Source: Pseudomonas sp. S35 (GTDB lineage Bacteria; Pseudomonadota; Gammaproteobacteria; Pseudomonadales; Pseudomonadaceae). From it: a stretch of 64,000 nucleotides of DNA. Location of the stretch: the NCBI RefSeq assembly GCF_009866765.1, contig NZ_CP019431.1, forward strand, positions 2,108,001 to 2,172,000. Reading direction: 5' to 3'. The notes below the pieces were generated by a model. The model had not been told where the DNA came from, ran no database searches, and worked only from the letters and a program-made list of their open reading frames with translations. Below are positions 32,077 to 40,883 of the stretch, one piece after another; positions within the stretch are counted from its first letter, which is position 1; each line of letters opens with the position of its first letter. The translations under genes and the position numbers were made by a program.

Positions 32077-32611
32077 GTCGGATCTCCTGTTCGTATGGCC
32101 CAGTGCGCTTGAGTGGGCCGGGAAGTTGATGGGCAGGAGAAAGGCGCCGAAGGCCACAGGGCCTTCGGCTCGGGAGGAAAGAAGAAGCCACCCGTGGGCT
32201 GATTGGCAGGCCCGGTCGTCGCAAGAACCGTCTGCTGTCAGCAATCACACCCGGCCCATGTCGTGGCTGGGGCCGGCATCGTCTGGCGCACATCCGCGCA
32301 CAAAGGGAGCCCGTTTTTGCGCCGGCGGGCACCGGCACCGAATACCGCTGACCGCAAGGGGTCTCCCGATGGCTTGCGTGAGCGGGCAAGCCATCGGGAG
32401 ACCCTTCGCGGTGGGCGGAAGAAACGCAGATCAGCGGAACGCGCGTGGCGCGATTCGTGGAGAAGTCACCTTCAGGTCCCGCGGCCGGGGACGGCTGGGC
32501 GGGGCGCGCACACGGATCAAGAAGGCGTTGCGCGCTGGGCTTCCCGCAGGGCATGCGGGACACGAGCCATGTCGCCGAAAGCGAGCACGGCTCACGGGGG
32601 AGCAGGGTCGG
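32077..32611. other. Gene-free stretch with a long inverted repeat
   Basis: 535 bases between the methyltransferase remnant and topoisomerase III. A CCGAAGGCC/GGCCTTCGG hairpin at about 32147-32170 belongs to the remnant's leader. The rest contains the 19-bp inverted repeat listed separately and no frame with a plausible start and composition. It may be debris of the lost methyltransferase region. Confidence 0.45.
32351..32412. repeat. Perfect 19-bp inverted repeat in a long hairpin
   Basis: GGGTCTCCCGATGGCTTGC (32359-32377) is repeated exactly as its complement at 32386-32404, around an eight-base loop. The stem extends outward with a one-base bulge (ACCGCAA against TTCGCGGT). Such a hairpin could be a transcription end, a recombination site or a remnant of a small mobile element. 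No T-run follows on either strand. Confidence 0.7.
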
Positions 32612-34624
32612 TCAGAAGCCTTTGCGGCTGCCACGGCGCGAGCGTGAGGCTACGCGCTTGGACGTGCCGGACTCGACCGGTAGCGTGCCTCTGCAGTCTG
32701 GATAGCGACTGCACGACCAGAACGGGCCGCTCTTGCCACTGCGCTGGCGCGTGGGGGCGCCGCACTGCGGGCAAGCCGGCCCTTGGGGAACTTTGATGGA
32801 CAGGGACGCGCTGCCGTACTGCGCGATCAACTGCGAAATCCAAGCGGCCTGCTTGTTGACGAATACGTCCAGCGTGAGCTGGCCAGCTTCGATCATATCG
32901 AGCGCTTGTTCCCAGACCGCCGTCGTTCCAGGGTCGGCAATCGCCGCAGGCACCGCGCCGATCAGGGTGAAGGCTGCGTCCGAAGCGCGGATGGCGCGCC
33001 CCTTTTTCACGAGGTAGCCACGTGCGATCAGGCCGCCGATGATGTTGGCCCGTGTCGCTTCGGTACCGATGCCGACCGTATCCTTGAGCTTCTGTTTCAA
33101 GCGCGGATCCGAGACCAGCTTGGCAACGCCTTTCATGGACTTGACCAACTCGCCCTGCGTGTAGGGACGAGGTGGCAACGTCTTGAGCGCCTTCAGATCG
33201 ACACCGGCCACTTGGCACGCCAGGCCCTCGCGCAGCGCGGGCAGCACTTGGCTGCGCGCAGCGGCATCGCCTTCCTCATCTGGCTGAGGCTCAGCCAGAA
33301 CCAGGCGCCAGCCCTTGACCATGACCTGCTTGCCGGTCGCTGCCAGTTTCTGCTGGCCGCAGGATAAGTTCGCTACGGTGCGGTCGAACTCGTGATGCGG
33401 AAGGAACTGTGCCAGGTAATGCGCCCGGATGAGCCTGTACACCGCCAGCTCCTTCTCACTCATAGCCGAAAGGTTTGCCGGTTCGAGCGTCGGGATGATG
33501 CCGTGGTGCGCTGACACCTTCGCGTCGTTCCAGGCACGCGAGCGCACGGAGCGGTCGAGCTGGTCCATGATCGGTCGCAACGACGAATCGGTCTTGAGCA
33601 GGCTGTCGAGTACCGTTGGCACCTCGGCGAACATGCTTTCGGGTAGGTAGCCGGAATCCGAACGGGGGTAGGTGGTGGCTTTGTGCGTCTCGTACAGGGC
33701 CTGGGCGATGTCCAAGGTTTCCTGCACGTCCAGCCCAAGCTGCTTGGAGCACACCTCCTGCAAAGTGCCCAGGTCGAACGGCAGCGGCGGGCCTTCCCGC
33801 ATGCGCTCGGTTTCGACCGAGACGACCTGGGCGCTGCCGGCCACATGTATCTGCTGCGCGGCCTGCTGTGCCTTCGGCTGTTGCAAGCAGCGACCGGCGT
33901 CGTCGGTGCAGGCGTCGGGCGGGATCCACTGCGCGCTGAAAGCTTGGCCGCCTGCAGACAGGGACACGTCGATGGCCCAGAAGGGTATGGAAACGAAGGC
34001 AGCGATCTCCCGGTCGCGGTCCACCACGAGCTTAAGGGTCGGAGTCTGGACGCGGCCGACCGACAACACTCCGTCGTAACCTGCCTGCCGTCCCAGCACC
34101 GTGAACAACCGGCTGAGGTTCATGCCGACGAGCCAATCCGCCCGAGAGCGCGCCAGCGCCGAGTAGTACATCGGCAGCGTCTCGGCCGATGGCCGAAGCT
34201 TGCCGAGCGCGGTGCGAATGGACGTATCGTTGAGGGCTGACAGCCAGAGCCGTTCTAAAGGTCCGCGATAGCCGCACAGGTCGATAATTTCGCGAGCGAT
34301 GAGTTCGCCCTCGCGATCGGCATCGGTGGCGATAACGAGATGGGTTGTCTTAGCCAGGAGGGCTTTGACGACTTTGAATTGCGTGGCGGTCTTCGGTTTG
34401 ACCTCGACCCGCCATTGCTCGGGAATGATGGGCAACTGTTCGATGGACCAGCGCTTGAGCTGCTCGTCATAGGCCTCGGGCGGTGCCGCTTCGACGAGAT
34501 GGCCGATGCACCAGGTGACGGTGACGTCGGCCCCATAAAGGCAACCTTCACCGCGTTGTGTGGCGCCGAGAATCCGGCCAATGTCTTTGCCCTGGGAGGG
34601 CTTCTCGCACAAGAACAGCCGCAT
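32612..34624 (-). CDS. topB: DNA topoisomerase III
   Basis: A 670-residue type IA topoisomerase. The Toprim domain opens with LFLCEKPSQGKDIGRILG and has DADREGE near residue 105. The active-site tyrosine is in TTYPRSDSGYLPESM near residue 318. A C-terminal zinc finger (CPQCGAPTRQRSGKSGPFWSCSRYPDCRGTLP) and a basic tail finish the protein. It is the standard plasmid/ICE TopB that decatenates or relaxes element DNA during replication and transfer. A palindromic site lies upstream. Confidence 0.94.
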   Translation of the reverse strand: MRLFLCEKPSQGKDIGRILGATQRGEGCLYGADVTVTWCIGHLVEAAPPEAYDEQLKRWSIEQLPIIPEQWRVEVKPKTATQFKVVKALLAKTTHLVIATDADREGELIAREIIDLCGYRGPLERLWLSALNDTSIRTALGKLRPSAETLPMYYSALARSRADWLVGMNLSRLFTVLGRQAGYDGVLSVGRVQTPTLKLVVDRDREIAAFVSIPFWAIDVSLSAGGQAFSAQWIPPDACTDDAGRCLQQPKAQQAAQQIHVAGSAQVVSVETERMREGPPLPFDLGTLQEVCSKQLGLDVQETLDIAQALYETHKATTYPRSDSGYLPESMFAEVPTVLDSLLKTDSSLRPIMDQLDRSVRSRAWNDAKVSAHHGIIPTLEPANLSAMSEKELAVYRLIRAHYLAQFLPHHEFDRTVANLSCGQQKLAATGKQVMVKGWRLVLAEPQPDEEGDAAARSQVLPALREGLACQVAGVDLKALKTLPPRPYTQGELVKSMKGVAKLVSDPRLKQKLKDTVGIGTEATRANIIGGLIARGYLVKKGRAIRASDAAFTLIGAVPAAIADPGTTAVWEQALDMIEAGQLTLDVFVNKQAAWISQLIAQYGSASLSIKVPQGPACPQCGAPTRQRSGKSGPFWSCSRYPDCRGTLPVESGTSKRVASRSRRGSRKGF

Positions 34625-34830
34625 GCCCGTCCGCTCGATTTCCGAGGTTCATTGAGTTGTTGGAATCGAGGATGCCGAGCGCTGCCAAGAGCAGCAGCAA
34701 ACAAGCCGCATGCTGCGGCGATCGCTTTCACGGAGGATGAAATCGCTTTGGAGAAAGACGCGTAGCCGGAAGTGCGCGGGTAGGGAGCCGAGGTATACGG
34801 GAGGGCGTGGACTTCGGTGGACGTAGGTGG

Positions 34831-34851
34831 AGCTATCCCCTGGGGATAATT
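34831..34851. promoter_or_regulatory. Palindromic site, copy a (topB-ssb gap)
   Basis: AGCTATCCCCTGGGGATAATT, with core TATCCCC-T-GGGGATA, lies in the 279-base gap between SSB and topoisomerase III. It is the same motif, with the same asymmetric flanks (GGAGC on one side, AATT or GCT on the other), as three copies at 36.8-37.1 kb. The place suggests an operator for topB or a binding site for a replication/partition protein. Confidence 0.7.
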
Positions 34852-34903
34852 TGTGGCGAGCGGAGGAGGGCGGAGCACTGCGGCGTTCGCCCTCCATGCT
34901 GGG

Positions 34904-35344
34904 TCATTTCCTACGCTTCGCCTCTTTCGGCGCAGTCGTTTCCTGGGCGGCTTGGGGCTTCGGCTCTGCCTCCTGGGGCTTCGGGCTAAGGGCCACGGAC
35001 TCAATGCGGTACGGCAGGATGCCGACGCTGCGCGCGTTGATCTGCCAGGTTTCGCGTGGCTGATCCTCGTTGTCCGTCCAAGATTCACGCTCCATGCGGC
35101 CGACGACCAGCACGCGCATGCCTTTCTGGTACAGATCCTTCCAGTGCTCGGCATCGCGGTGCCAGAGTTCCACGGGTGCCCAAAAGCCTCCGCGATCCTC
35201 GAAAGAACCGTCCTTCTTGGGAACGGGGTTGTCGAAATAGACGTTCAGGCGCAGGAGGCGGCTGGGCTCGTCGTTGCCATTGGGGAATTCGCGATATTCC
35301 GGTGGCGAGCCGATGTTGCCTTCGCCAGAAAAATGCGTGCTCAT
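34904..35344 (-). CDS. ssb: Single-stranded DNA-binding protein
   Basis: A 146-residue ICE-type SSB starting MSTHFSGEGNIGSPPEYREFPNGNDEPSRLLRLNVYFDN at ATG 35344. The OB fold continues through GGFWAPVELWHRDAEHWKDLYQKGMRVLVVGRMERESWTDNEDQ. The tail is Pro/Gln/Lys-rich and ends KEAKRRK; it lacks the acidic DDDIPF tip of chromosomal SSB, so interactions with host SSB partners may differ. It protects single strands made during transfer and replication. Confidence 0.88.
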   Translation of the reverse strand: MSTHFSGEGNIGSPPEYREFPNGNDEPSRLLRLNVYFDNPVPKKDGSFEDRGGFWAPVELWHRDAEHWKDLYQKGMRVLVVGRMERESWTDNEDQPRETWQINARSVGILPYRIESVALSPKPQEAEPKPQAAQETTAPKEAKRRK

Positions 35345-35417
35345 GATGCAATCTCCGTGGTGGTTGAAATGCCCGTGCCTCGTCGGCCCCAGGCGCGTGC
35401 AGGAATGCCTGGCGCAG

Positions 35418-35945
35418 TCATCGGTCGCGCATCGCGGCAGGGAGGGACGTGAGCCGGCGCAGATAGGCGGCATCCGCCTCGTCTGCCTTGCTGGCGCATT
35501 CCTGCGCCTGCCTGCCCAGGGTGTGCAGCAGGCTGATCTGCATGTTCAACGTGATGCGCTGAAGCTCGATCGCATGCAGGTCGGCCAGTAGGTTGACCGG
35601 CGTGCTGGTGCTGGCGATCAGCTCCTGCCATAGCGCCACGCCCATCGCCGACCTGTCGTGCCTGCGCCAGCGCAGAAAGGCCGTGCCTGCGCCAGTGGAC
35701 TGCCGGGCCAGTTCAATGGGCAGCAGGTGGAAGGGATGCCCACACGCCTGGGGCAGCACCTGCCGCTGCGCCAGGGCAATCAATTCGTCGCGCATGGCAA
35801 AGCACTGGCTGGCCCAGATGTCCAGTGACCCCTTACCTTTAAAAGGCTTTAAAAGGCCTTTTAGAGAGGCCGCGTGTACCAGCCGCATGAAGGCTGGCTG
35901 TTCCAGACCACGGAAGTAGCGCGGTTCACGGTTCGGGTCGCTCAT
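35418..35945 (-). CDS. DUF3158 family ICE protein
   Basis: A 175-residue soluble helical protein (MSDPNREPRYFRGLEQPAFMRLVHAASLKGLLKPFKGKGSL...). It contains the family's FLRWRRHDRSAMGVALWQ segment. DUF3158 genes sit next to TIGR03761 and ssb in these elements, so a replication- or processing-related role is likely but unproven. Its ATG overlaps the TIGR03761 stop by four bases. Confidence 0.84.
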   Translation of the reverse strand: MSDPNREPRYFRGLEQPAFMRLVHAASLKGLLKPFKGKGSLDIWASQCFAMRDELIALAQRQVLPQACGHPFHLLPIELARQSTGAGTAFLRWRRHDRSAMGVALWQELIASTSTPVNLLADLHAIELQRITLNMQISLLHTLGRQAQECASKADEADAAYLRRLTSLPAAMRDR

Positions 35946-36721
35946 GCCTGTTCGTCCTCGCCGGTGCTGGCCTCGGCTTGATCGGTGGCAGTGCTTTCAT
36001 CGGTGGGAGGTGCGGCTGCGGCAGCGCTATCACCGCCCTGTTGGAGCCCGCGGCGCACGATGGGCGGCGAAAACTTCGAGCGTCGTGTGCCTTCGAGTAC
36101 GTCTTGCGGCAGCTCGCCGAATTTTTCCAGCGCGACCCGCGCCGCCGCATTCTCGGCCGCGAAATCATCCCGAGTGCAGCCCGAGTAGCGGTATTGCTGT
36201 GCCAGGCTGAACAGGCTGCGCAGCGCATGCGCACCCTCGTTGAGCCAGCGCTCCAGCGTGCTGCGGTCGATGAGTGCGGTGTGATGGGCAAGGATCAGCT
36301 TGCGGGCGATGTCGTCGTAATCGGCCAGGAGATAGACCGCGGCAAAGCCGAGCTGGGCGTTGACGAAGAGGGGCAATTTAACCGGCTGCACGTTGAGGTT
36401 CTCGCCCAGGCTCAATGCGGCGGGGACGCCTGCCAATGCTTGGTCCACCTGTTCGCGCAGCGATTGCAGCGTGGTTTTGGTCTGGTCGAGTTTTTCCTCG
36501 ATGCGCAGCATCCACCAATCGCTGTATGGGTCGTCCTGCTCCGAGCCGCGCTTCATCTTGTTCATCACGGCGATGTAGCCGTTCAGGCCGACGATGCCCG
36601 GTCGCCCTTCGGCGGCAGCGCGGCCATGCCAAATGCGGGATGCGTGATGGGTATGCAGCGTCAGCGACATCGCGCTGCGCAACGAGCCGAGATTCAATTG
36701 CAAAGGTTCATTGGTTGCCAT
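35942..36721 (-). CDS. ICE protein, PFL_4669 family (TIGR03761)
   Basis: A 259-residue protein starting MATNEPLQLNLGSLRSAMSLTLHTHHASRIWHGR at ATG 36721. Hallmarks are the LHTHHASRIWHGR stretch and GRPGIVGLNGYIAVMNKMKRGSEQDDPYSDWWMLRIEEKL. The C-terminal 40 residues are disordered and acidic. The family is a fixed ICE core gene of unknown biochemistry between the replication protein and ssb. Its upstream gap holds the palindrome array. Confidence 0.9.
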   Translation of the reverse strand: MATNEPLQLNLGSLRSAMSLTLHTHHASRIWHGRAAAEGRPGIVGLNGYIAVMNKMKRGSEQDDPYSDWWMLRIEEKLDQTKTTLQSLREQVDQALAGVPAALSLGENLNVQPVKLPLFVNAQLGFAAVYLLADYDDIARKLILAHHTALIDRSTLERWLNEGAHALRSLFSLAQQYRYSGCTRDDFAAENAAARVALEKFGELPQDVLEGTRRSKFSPPIVRRGLQQGGDSAAAAAPPTDESTATDQAEASTGEDEQA

Positions 36722-36842
36722 GGTGTGTCCGCTCGCTTTGGGAAAAGGAGCAGCCAGCATTGGCATGCGGCGGAAGGCCGTCAGTCAACAAACCGAAATC
36801 GGCCAAGCCCCGGTTTAGGGCGTGGCCGCTACGAGCGGCGCG

Positions 36843-37130
36843 AGCTATCCCCAGGGGATAGCTCCATCGAGCGCCACTGGATGCTGCTCGCTGAGGCTGC
36901 TCGGATACGCGCGATCCGTGCATGACCTCCGATGGCGGCGCTGTGCCTGCCTGTTGTGCTGCCCTTCGGAATGGCCAATTATCCCCAGGGGGTAGCTCCA
37001 CGGCGCGCCAAGGAGCGCTGTTCGCTAAGGACAGGTCGCACACATATGATCCTGTGCATGGCACCCCGATGCCTGCCCCATATCTGCTCGGCGTCCTGTA
37101 CGTCCGTGCGGCTATCCCCAGGGGATAGCG
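36843..37130. repeat. Regularly spaced palindrome array, candidate origin
   Basis: Three copies of TATCCCCAGGGGATA-type palindromes start at 36846, 36980 (one mismatch) and 37113, that is 134 and 133 bases apart. Copy b extends to a perfect 21-bp palindrome. Flanking sequence is also related between copies: TAGCTCCA, GCGCCA, TTCGCTAAGG/CTCGCTGAGG and GTGCATG...CCGATG recur at matching offsets. The array fills the 456-base gap between the STY4528 replication gene and TIGR03761. Iteron-like replication origin, centromere for ParB, or an operator array are the options; I favour an origin. Confidence 0.65.
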
Positions 37131-37177
37131 CTACTGACCGCCATGGGCATCTGCTTCATGACCTGCGGCTCGAAAAG

Positions 37178-38401
37178 TCAGGCCTTGCCCAGAAGGCCGC
37201 GTAGCCGTTCGATGTGCTGCCGAGCCACTTCGGTCGGAACCACGTTGCGTGGCGCATCTGGTGGTCCATCGTACGCAGCGGCAGGCGTTGTTGGTGCCGA
37301 TCCGGCTTGCTTGGCCCATGCGTTGAACTCGCCCCGGATGGCGCGCTGGATGATGCCGAACAAATACCCTGCTGGGTTGCGAATGGCCGAGCCTCGACAG
37401 CGGTCTGCCCATTCGTCCAGCACGGCTTGCCTCAGTGGCGCATCGACTTGCTGTAACGCCACCAGCGCGCCGGCCTGCTGCTCTTCCTTCAGGCTCAGGA
37501 ATCGATCGGGCATGCGAACACCCGGCATCGCGCGCACGTGCCCACGCTCACGCGCGGTAGTACGTACTTCATTAATACTTTTACTACGTACAGTACGGTC
37601 CTGCTTCGGATTCCGAAGAGAGCCGTCCGGCGCAGGTTTTAGCCCTGCTTCGAATTCCGAAGAGTGCTGTTCGCCATTCCGAAGAAGGCTCGACACCCCT
37701 TCTTCGGAATCGTGGGTGGCGTCTTCTTGTGGATAACTCTCGGATGCAGCGATGCCCTGTTGGGCCAGGCGTTCGGCAAGCACCTGCAGCCGCGACGGCA
37801 ACGTGCGGCCAGACAGCAGCGGGTCTTCCGCGATTTCCTTAAGGGTGTTGAGTCCCACCATCTGCACGGCCTTCGCGGAATGGCCCAGTGACTGGCTGAC
37901 CAGCTCCAGATAGTCGGCGTCAAGCTGCATGGCCTCGAACGGGGTCAAGGGCTCATCGTGCAGCACATAGAGGTTGCCGAGGATGCGTCCGGTCTTGGGG
38001 TCGCGGCGCCTGCGCACGAGGCTCAACCAGCGTGTCAGGCGCAACAGCGTCAAGGCGCGTGCCACGGTCTCGTGGGAGGCTTGTCCGGCACAGGGTGTTG
38101 ATGCGAGCCATGGCCGAAGTTGCTCGTACGTCGGGAACGCGGTGACGCCATCCTCGTTGAGCATCATCCGGAACACCTGCCACGCATTGCGCTCCAGCGG
38201 CGTCAGGCGTCGATCGAGGAACAGCCGCCGCGGTACGCTCTCGTGCCGATTGCCGCTGAACAGGAAACCGTCTCCGGACGTACGCGCAGACGCGGGTTCG
38301 CTGGTTTTAGGCGTAAGGTCTTTCAGCGCGCTGTCGAACAGATCGGCGAGGGCTACGGGGCCTTGGCGTGGTGCTCGCGGAGCTGCGTCATCCACGGCCA
38401 T
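37178..38401 (-). CDS. ICE replication protein, STY4528 family
   Basis: A 407-residue protein (MAVDDAAPRAPRQGPVALADLFDSALKDLTPKT...). The central region RRLFLDRRLTPLERNAWQVFRMMLNEDGVTAFPTYEQLRPWL...HETVARALTLLRLTRWLSLVRR reads as winged-helix DNA-binding domains, as in initiator-like proteins of pathogenicity islands. A variable low-complexity stretch (about 235-300) and a helical C-terminal domain follow. The putative origin array lies just downstream of the gene. Family naming rests on my recognition of STY4528-type ICE proteins. Confidence 0.84.
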   Translation of the reverse strand: MAVDDAAPRAPRQGPVALADLFDSALKDLTPKTSEPASARTSGDGFLFSGNRHESVPRRLFLDRRLTPLERNAWQVFRMMLNEDGVTAFPTYEQLRPWLASTPCAGQASHETVARALTLLRLTRWLSLVRRRRDPKTGRILGNLYVLHDEPLTPFEAMQLDADYLELVSQSLGHSAKAVQMVGLNTLKEIAEDPLLSGRTLPSRLQVLAERLAQQGIAASESYPQEDATHDSEEGVSSLLRNGEQHSSEFEAGLKPAPDGSLRNPKQDRTVRSKSINEVRTTARERGHVRAMPGVRMPDRFLSLKEEQQAGALVALQQVDAPLRQAVLDEWADRCRGSAIRNPAGYLFGIIQRAIRGEFNAWAKQAGSAPTTPAAAYDGPPDAPRNVVPTEVARQHIERLRGLLGKA

Positions 38402-38404
38402 GGG

Positions 38405-38965
38405 TCATCCCAATCCTTGGTCGATCCAGTTCTTGATCGCGGCCCACACCACCGACAGCGGCAGTGACATGGCTTCTGCCAAATCCATGGCCGCATCGAG
38501 AATCGAGGTATCGTCCTCCAGATTGACGTTTCTGCTGCTGGTCAGGGCCTTCCACTGCCGCCACAGCTCCGTATCCTGTGCTTCATCTAAAACGGCATGG
38601 CGCCCCTTGCGCTTGGGCAGGCCAAGGACTTCGCGGCGAAGGGCGACCTCCTGATGGGTCAGGCCGTAGAAGCGGCTTACCATTTCTGTACTTGCTGCTA
38701 GCCTGAGCATGCGATCAACCGTGGCGATTTCCTTCTCCACTTCCTGTGCCTGCTTTAGCAGCCGAAGGAGCACTTCGCGGTTGACTGTCACGGAACACCA
38801 CGAGACGCTGGCGTTTGCCAGTACGCTGATCAGCACCGGGTGCTTGAGTGCATCCAACTCTTCCTCACCGAACCCCATCGATTTGCAACGACGCAATTGC
38901 CCATTGCGCAGGTCATAGAGTGCTTGGGCGATGACGGCTTGGTTGAGGGGGTGGGGTGCAGACAT
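38405..38965 (-). CDS. DUF2857 (STY4526-type) ICE protein
   Basis: A 186-residue helical protein (MSAPHPLNQAVIAQALYDLRNGQLRRCKSMGFGEEELDAL). It includes a FYGLTHQEVALRREVLGLPKRKGRH segment that reads as a helix-turn-helix with a basic arm. DUF2857 proteins are encoded between ParB and the STY4528 replication protein throughout this ICE family and probably regulate or assist replication. Three bases separate it from the next start. Confidence 0.86.
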   Translation of the reverse strand: MSAPHPLNQAVIAQALYDLRNGQLRRCKSMGFGEEELDALKHPVLISVLANASVSWCSVTVNREVLLRLLKQAQEVEKEIATVDRMLRLAASTEMVSRFYGLTHQEVALRREVLGLPKRKGRHAVLDEAQDTELWRQWKALTSSRNVNLEDDTSILDAAMDLAEAMSLPLSVVWAAIKNWIDQGLG

Positions 38966-38980
38966 GCTGGCTTTCCTCGT

Positions 38981-40630
38981 TCAAGAATCGGGAGCCGTGG
39001 CACCGGCTTCCAGATCCAGCAGGCGTCGGGCCAGCCGCAGCAACCGGAACAGCTTGACCAGCGCGGTATCGCTCAATCGCCTGGTGACATCGCCTTGACC
39101 GTGTAGCAGTGCCGGCAGATCGGTGACGAGTTGCCCGTTGGGGTCAGCATCGACCGGCTGCTGACCGGCCAGAGACCCCAGCAGTGCCAGCACGGCGTGT
39201 CCAAGCGGCAAAGCAGCCTGGTCGCGGGCGCGGCATGCGAACCCGATGCCGTCGGGACGGTCTTCGATGAACTCGTCCAAATCCGCCTCGCTGGCAATCT
39301 CGCGTGCGAACTGGGCAATATGGACGCGCAGCCGGTCGGGCGCGTCCAGGCCGGGGTCGATGTACCAGACGTCGGAGATGGGATAGAGACCACCGGCCTG
39401 CACCGGGATGGACTGCAATACGTTGGCTGAGAAGTCGGGCGGTAGCGCATCGCCCAACTGGTCCGCGATCATCCGCTGGATGGACTGGAGCCGCTCTGTC
39501 GTCGGTGCCGGCGAGACGATATGGTCCTGCAGCAGTTCTCCAGCTGCTGCCGCAGGGTTTCCGGCGTCGGCTTTGCCAGCGGCCTTATCATTTTCGCGCG
39601 TGATGGGGGCGCCCGTTGACAGCGTTGTAGGTGGCGAAGGCCTATCGGTGGTCGGCGCCGGTCCGACGGGCGGCCGCGCGATGGCTCCATGCTCAGGCAA
39701 TGCGGGCGGTGCCGACGGCAGAGTTGGTTCGCTGACCAGCGCACGGTAGCGGCTCTCGGATTCGTTCAGGTCCAATGCCAGCACGTCGTAATTGACGCCC
39801 AGCAGTTCGGACATCTGACCGATCAGCTCGTCCTGTACCCGCTGCGGGGCGAATTCGTCGGCCTGGGTGTCGAACTGCGAGAGCACCTCCTGAAAGAAGT
39901 CGTCGAAGTCCAATGGAAGGGAGCGGCCTTTGGCGTAATACTCCCAGGTGCGCTCGCAGGCCTTGCGCATGACCGACAGCCGCTCGACCTGATGGCGGCC
40001 CAGGCCGCCATAGAGCACGGTCGGAATCGCAGGCAGTAAGTAGCGCACCGCATCGGCCATGCGGCTGATGTGCGACTGCTGTACTGGGTAGCCGTCGGCG
40101 GCCAGGCGGCGGGCCAGTTCGGACTGGCTCAGTGTGGCGCCGCTTTCCTCTTCATAGAACTCGCGGGCTTTTTCGACGCCCAAGGCGCGCTCGATGAACG
40201 TAAGGCCACCGCGCAGCTCGTTCTCGGCGAGGTGGCCGGTCAGCGCGACTATTTCTCCGCGTGCAGGCCAGGGCCGGAACAGGCACGATATGCGGAAGAA
40301 GCGCTCGTCCTTGGCCTCTGCCCAGAGTTCACGCAGGATCGCGAGGCGTGTGTTGCCACCGTTACGAATGATGTAGTGCCCGTCGCCCGGACGGCGCGTG
40401 ATGGCCGGCGCCGCATCCAGGCCGCGTTCGCGGATGGACGCCTTGATTTCATAGTAGGCCGAGTTGCGCTTTTTGCGGGGGTCGTGGTCGTAAGGCCGCA
40501 ACTGGTCCAACGTCACAACCATCGGTGTGTCGGTGATCGGGTCGCTCAAGGTCGTGACCGATGGACCGCTGCGCTCGAACCCGGCTGCAAGCAGCTTGCC
40601 GGCCATGTCCTGGGAGGTCATCTCAGCCAT
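38981..40630 (-). CDS. parB: ParB-family partition/regulatory protein
   Basis: A 549-residue protein from ATG 40630. The ParB/Srx nuclease-like domain covers about residues 35-150 (VVTLDQLRPYDHDPRKKRN...IRNGGNTRLAILRELW), with the NGGNTR motif in place of the usual GERR box. A helix-turn-helix follows (LSQSELARRLAADGYPVQQSHISRMADAV). A long Pro/Ala linker leads to a C-terminal domain special to ICE ParBs. It should partner ParA in maintaining the excised circle. The frame extends upstream, but this ATG overlaps the HicA-like stop. Confidence 0.9.
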   Translation of the reverse strand: MAEMTSQDMAGKLLAAGFERSGPSVTTLSDPITDTPMVVTLDQLRPYDHDPRKKRNSAYYEIKASIRERGLDAAPAITRRPGDGHYIIRNGGNTRLAILRELWAEAKDERFFRISCLFRPWPARGEIVALTGHLAENELRGGLTFIERALGVEKAREFYEEESGATLSQSELARRLAADGYPVQQSHISRMADAVRYLLPAIPTVLYGGLGRHQVERLSVMRKACERTWEYYAKGRSLPLDFDDFFQEVLSQFDTQADEFAPQRVQDELIGQMSELLGVNYDVLALDLNESESRYRALVSEPTLPSAPPALPEHGAIARPPVGPAPTTDRPSPPTTLSTGAPITRENDKAAGKADAGNPAAAAGELLQDHIVSPAPTTERLQSIQRMIADQLGDALPPDFSANVLQSIPVQAGGLYPISDVWYIDPGLDAPDRLRVHIAQFAREIASEADLDEFIEDRPDGIGFACRARDQAALPLGHAVLALLGSLAGQQPVDADPNGQLVTDLPALLHGQGDVTRRLSDTALVKLFRLLRLARRLLDLEAGATAPDS

Positions 40631-40883
40631 GGTCGCATCCCTCGGCGTTGGCGGCCCGGGCCGTGCGGGCCTCGCGCTCGGCACGGCGGATCTGCGCCCG
40701 GGCGTTGAGGGTCGCCCGGTAATCGCTTGCGGTTGAGCTGGTGTAGATGGCGGAGCAGCCGGCCTTGGTGAACTTGAGGTGTCCGCCCGATGTGCGCTTG
40801 ACGTGCCAGCCTTCGCCGATCGCAAATTCGATCAGGGTGCGCAGTCGCTTGTGGCCGCGAGCCAGTTCATGTGCGTTCGCCAT
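40623..40883 (-). CDS. HicA-like small protein between parA and parB
   Basis: An 86-residue protein from ATG 40883 (MANAHELARGHKRLRTLIEFAIGEGWHVKRTSGGHLKFTKAGCSAIYTSSTASDYRA). The GWHVKRTSGGHLKF stretch with a central histidine resembles the double-stranded-RNA-binding fold of HicA toxins. No HicB-like antitoxin is adjacent, so it is probably a domesticated element protein. It overlaps both parA (17 bases) and parB (8 bases). Confidence 0.72.
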   Translation of the reverse strand: MANAHELARGHKRLRTLIEFAIGEGWHVKRTSGGHLKFTKAGCSAIYTSSTASDYRATLNARAQIRRAEREARTARAANAEGCDHG

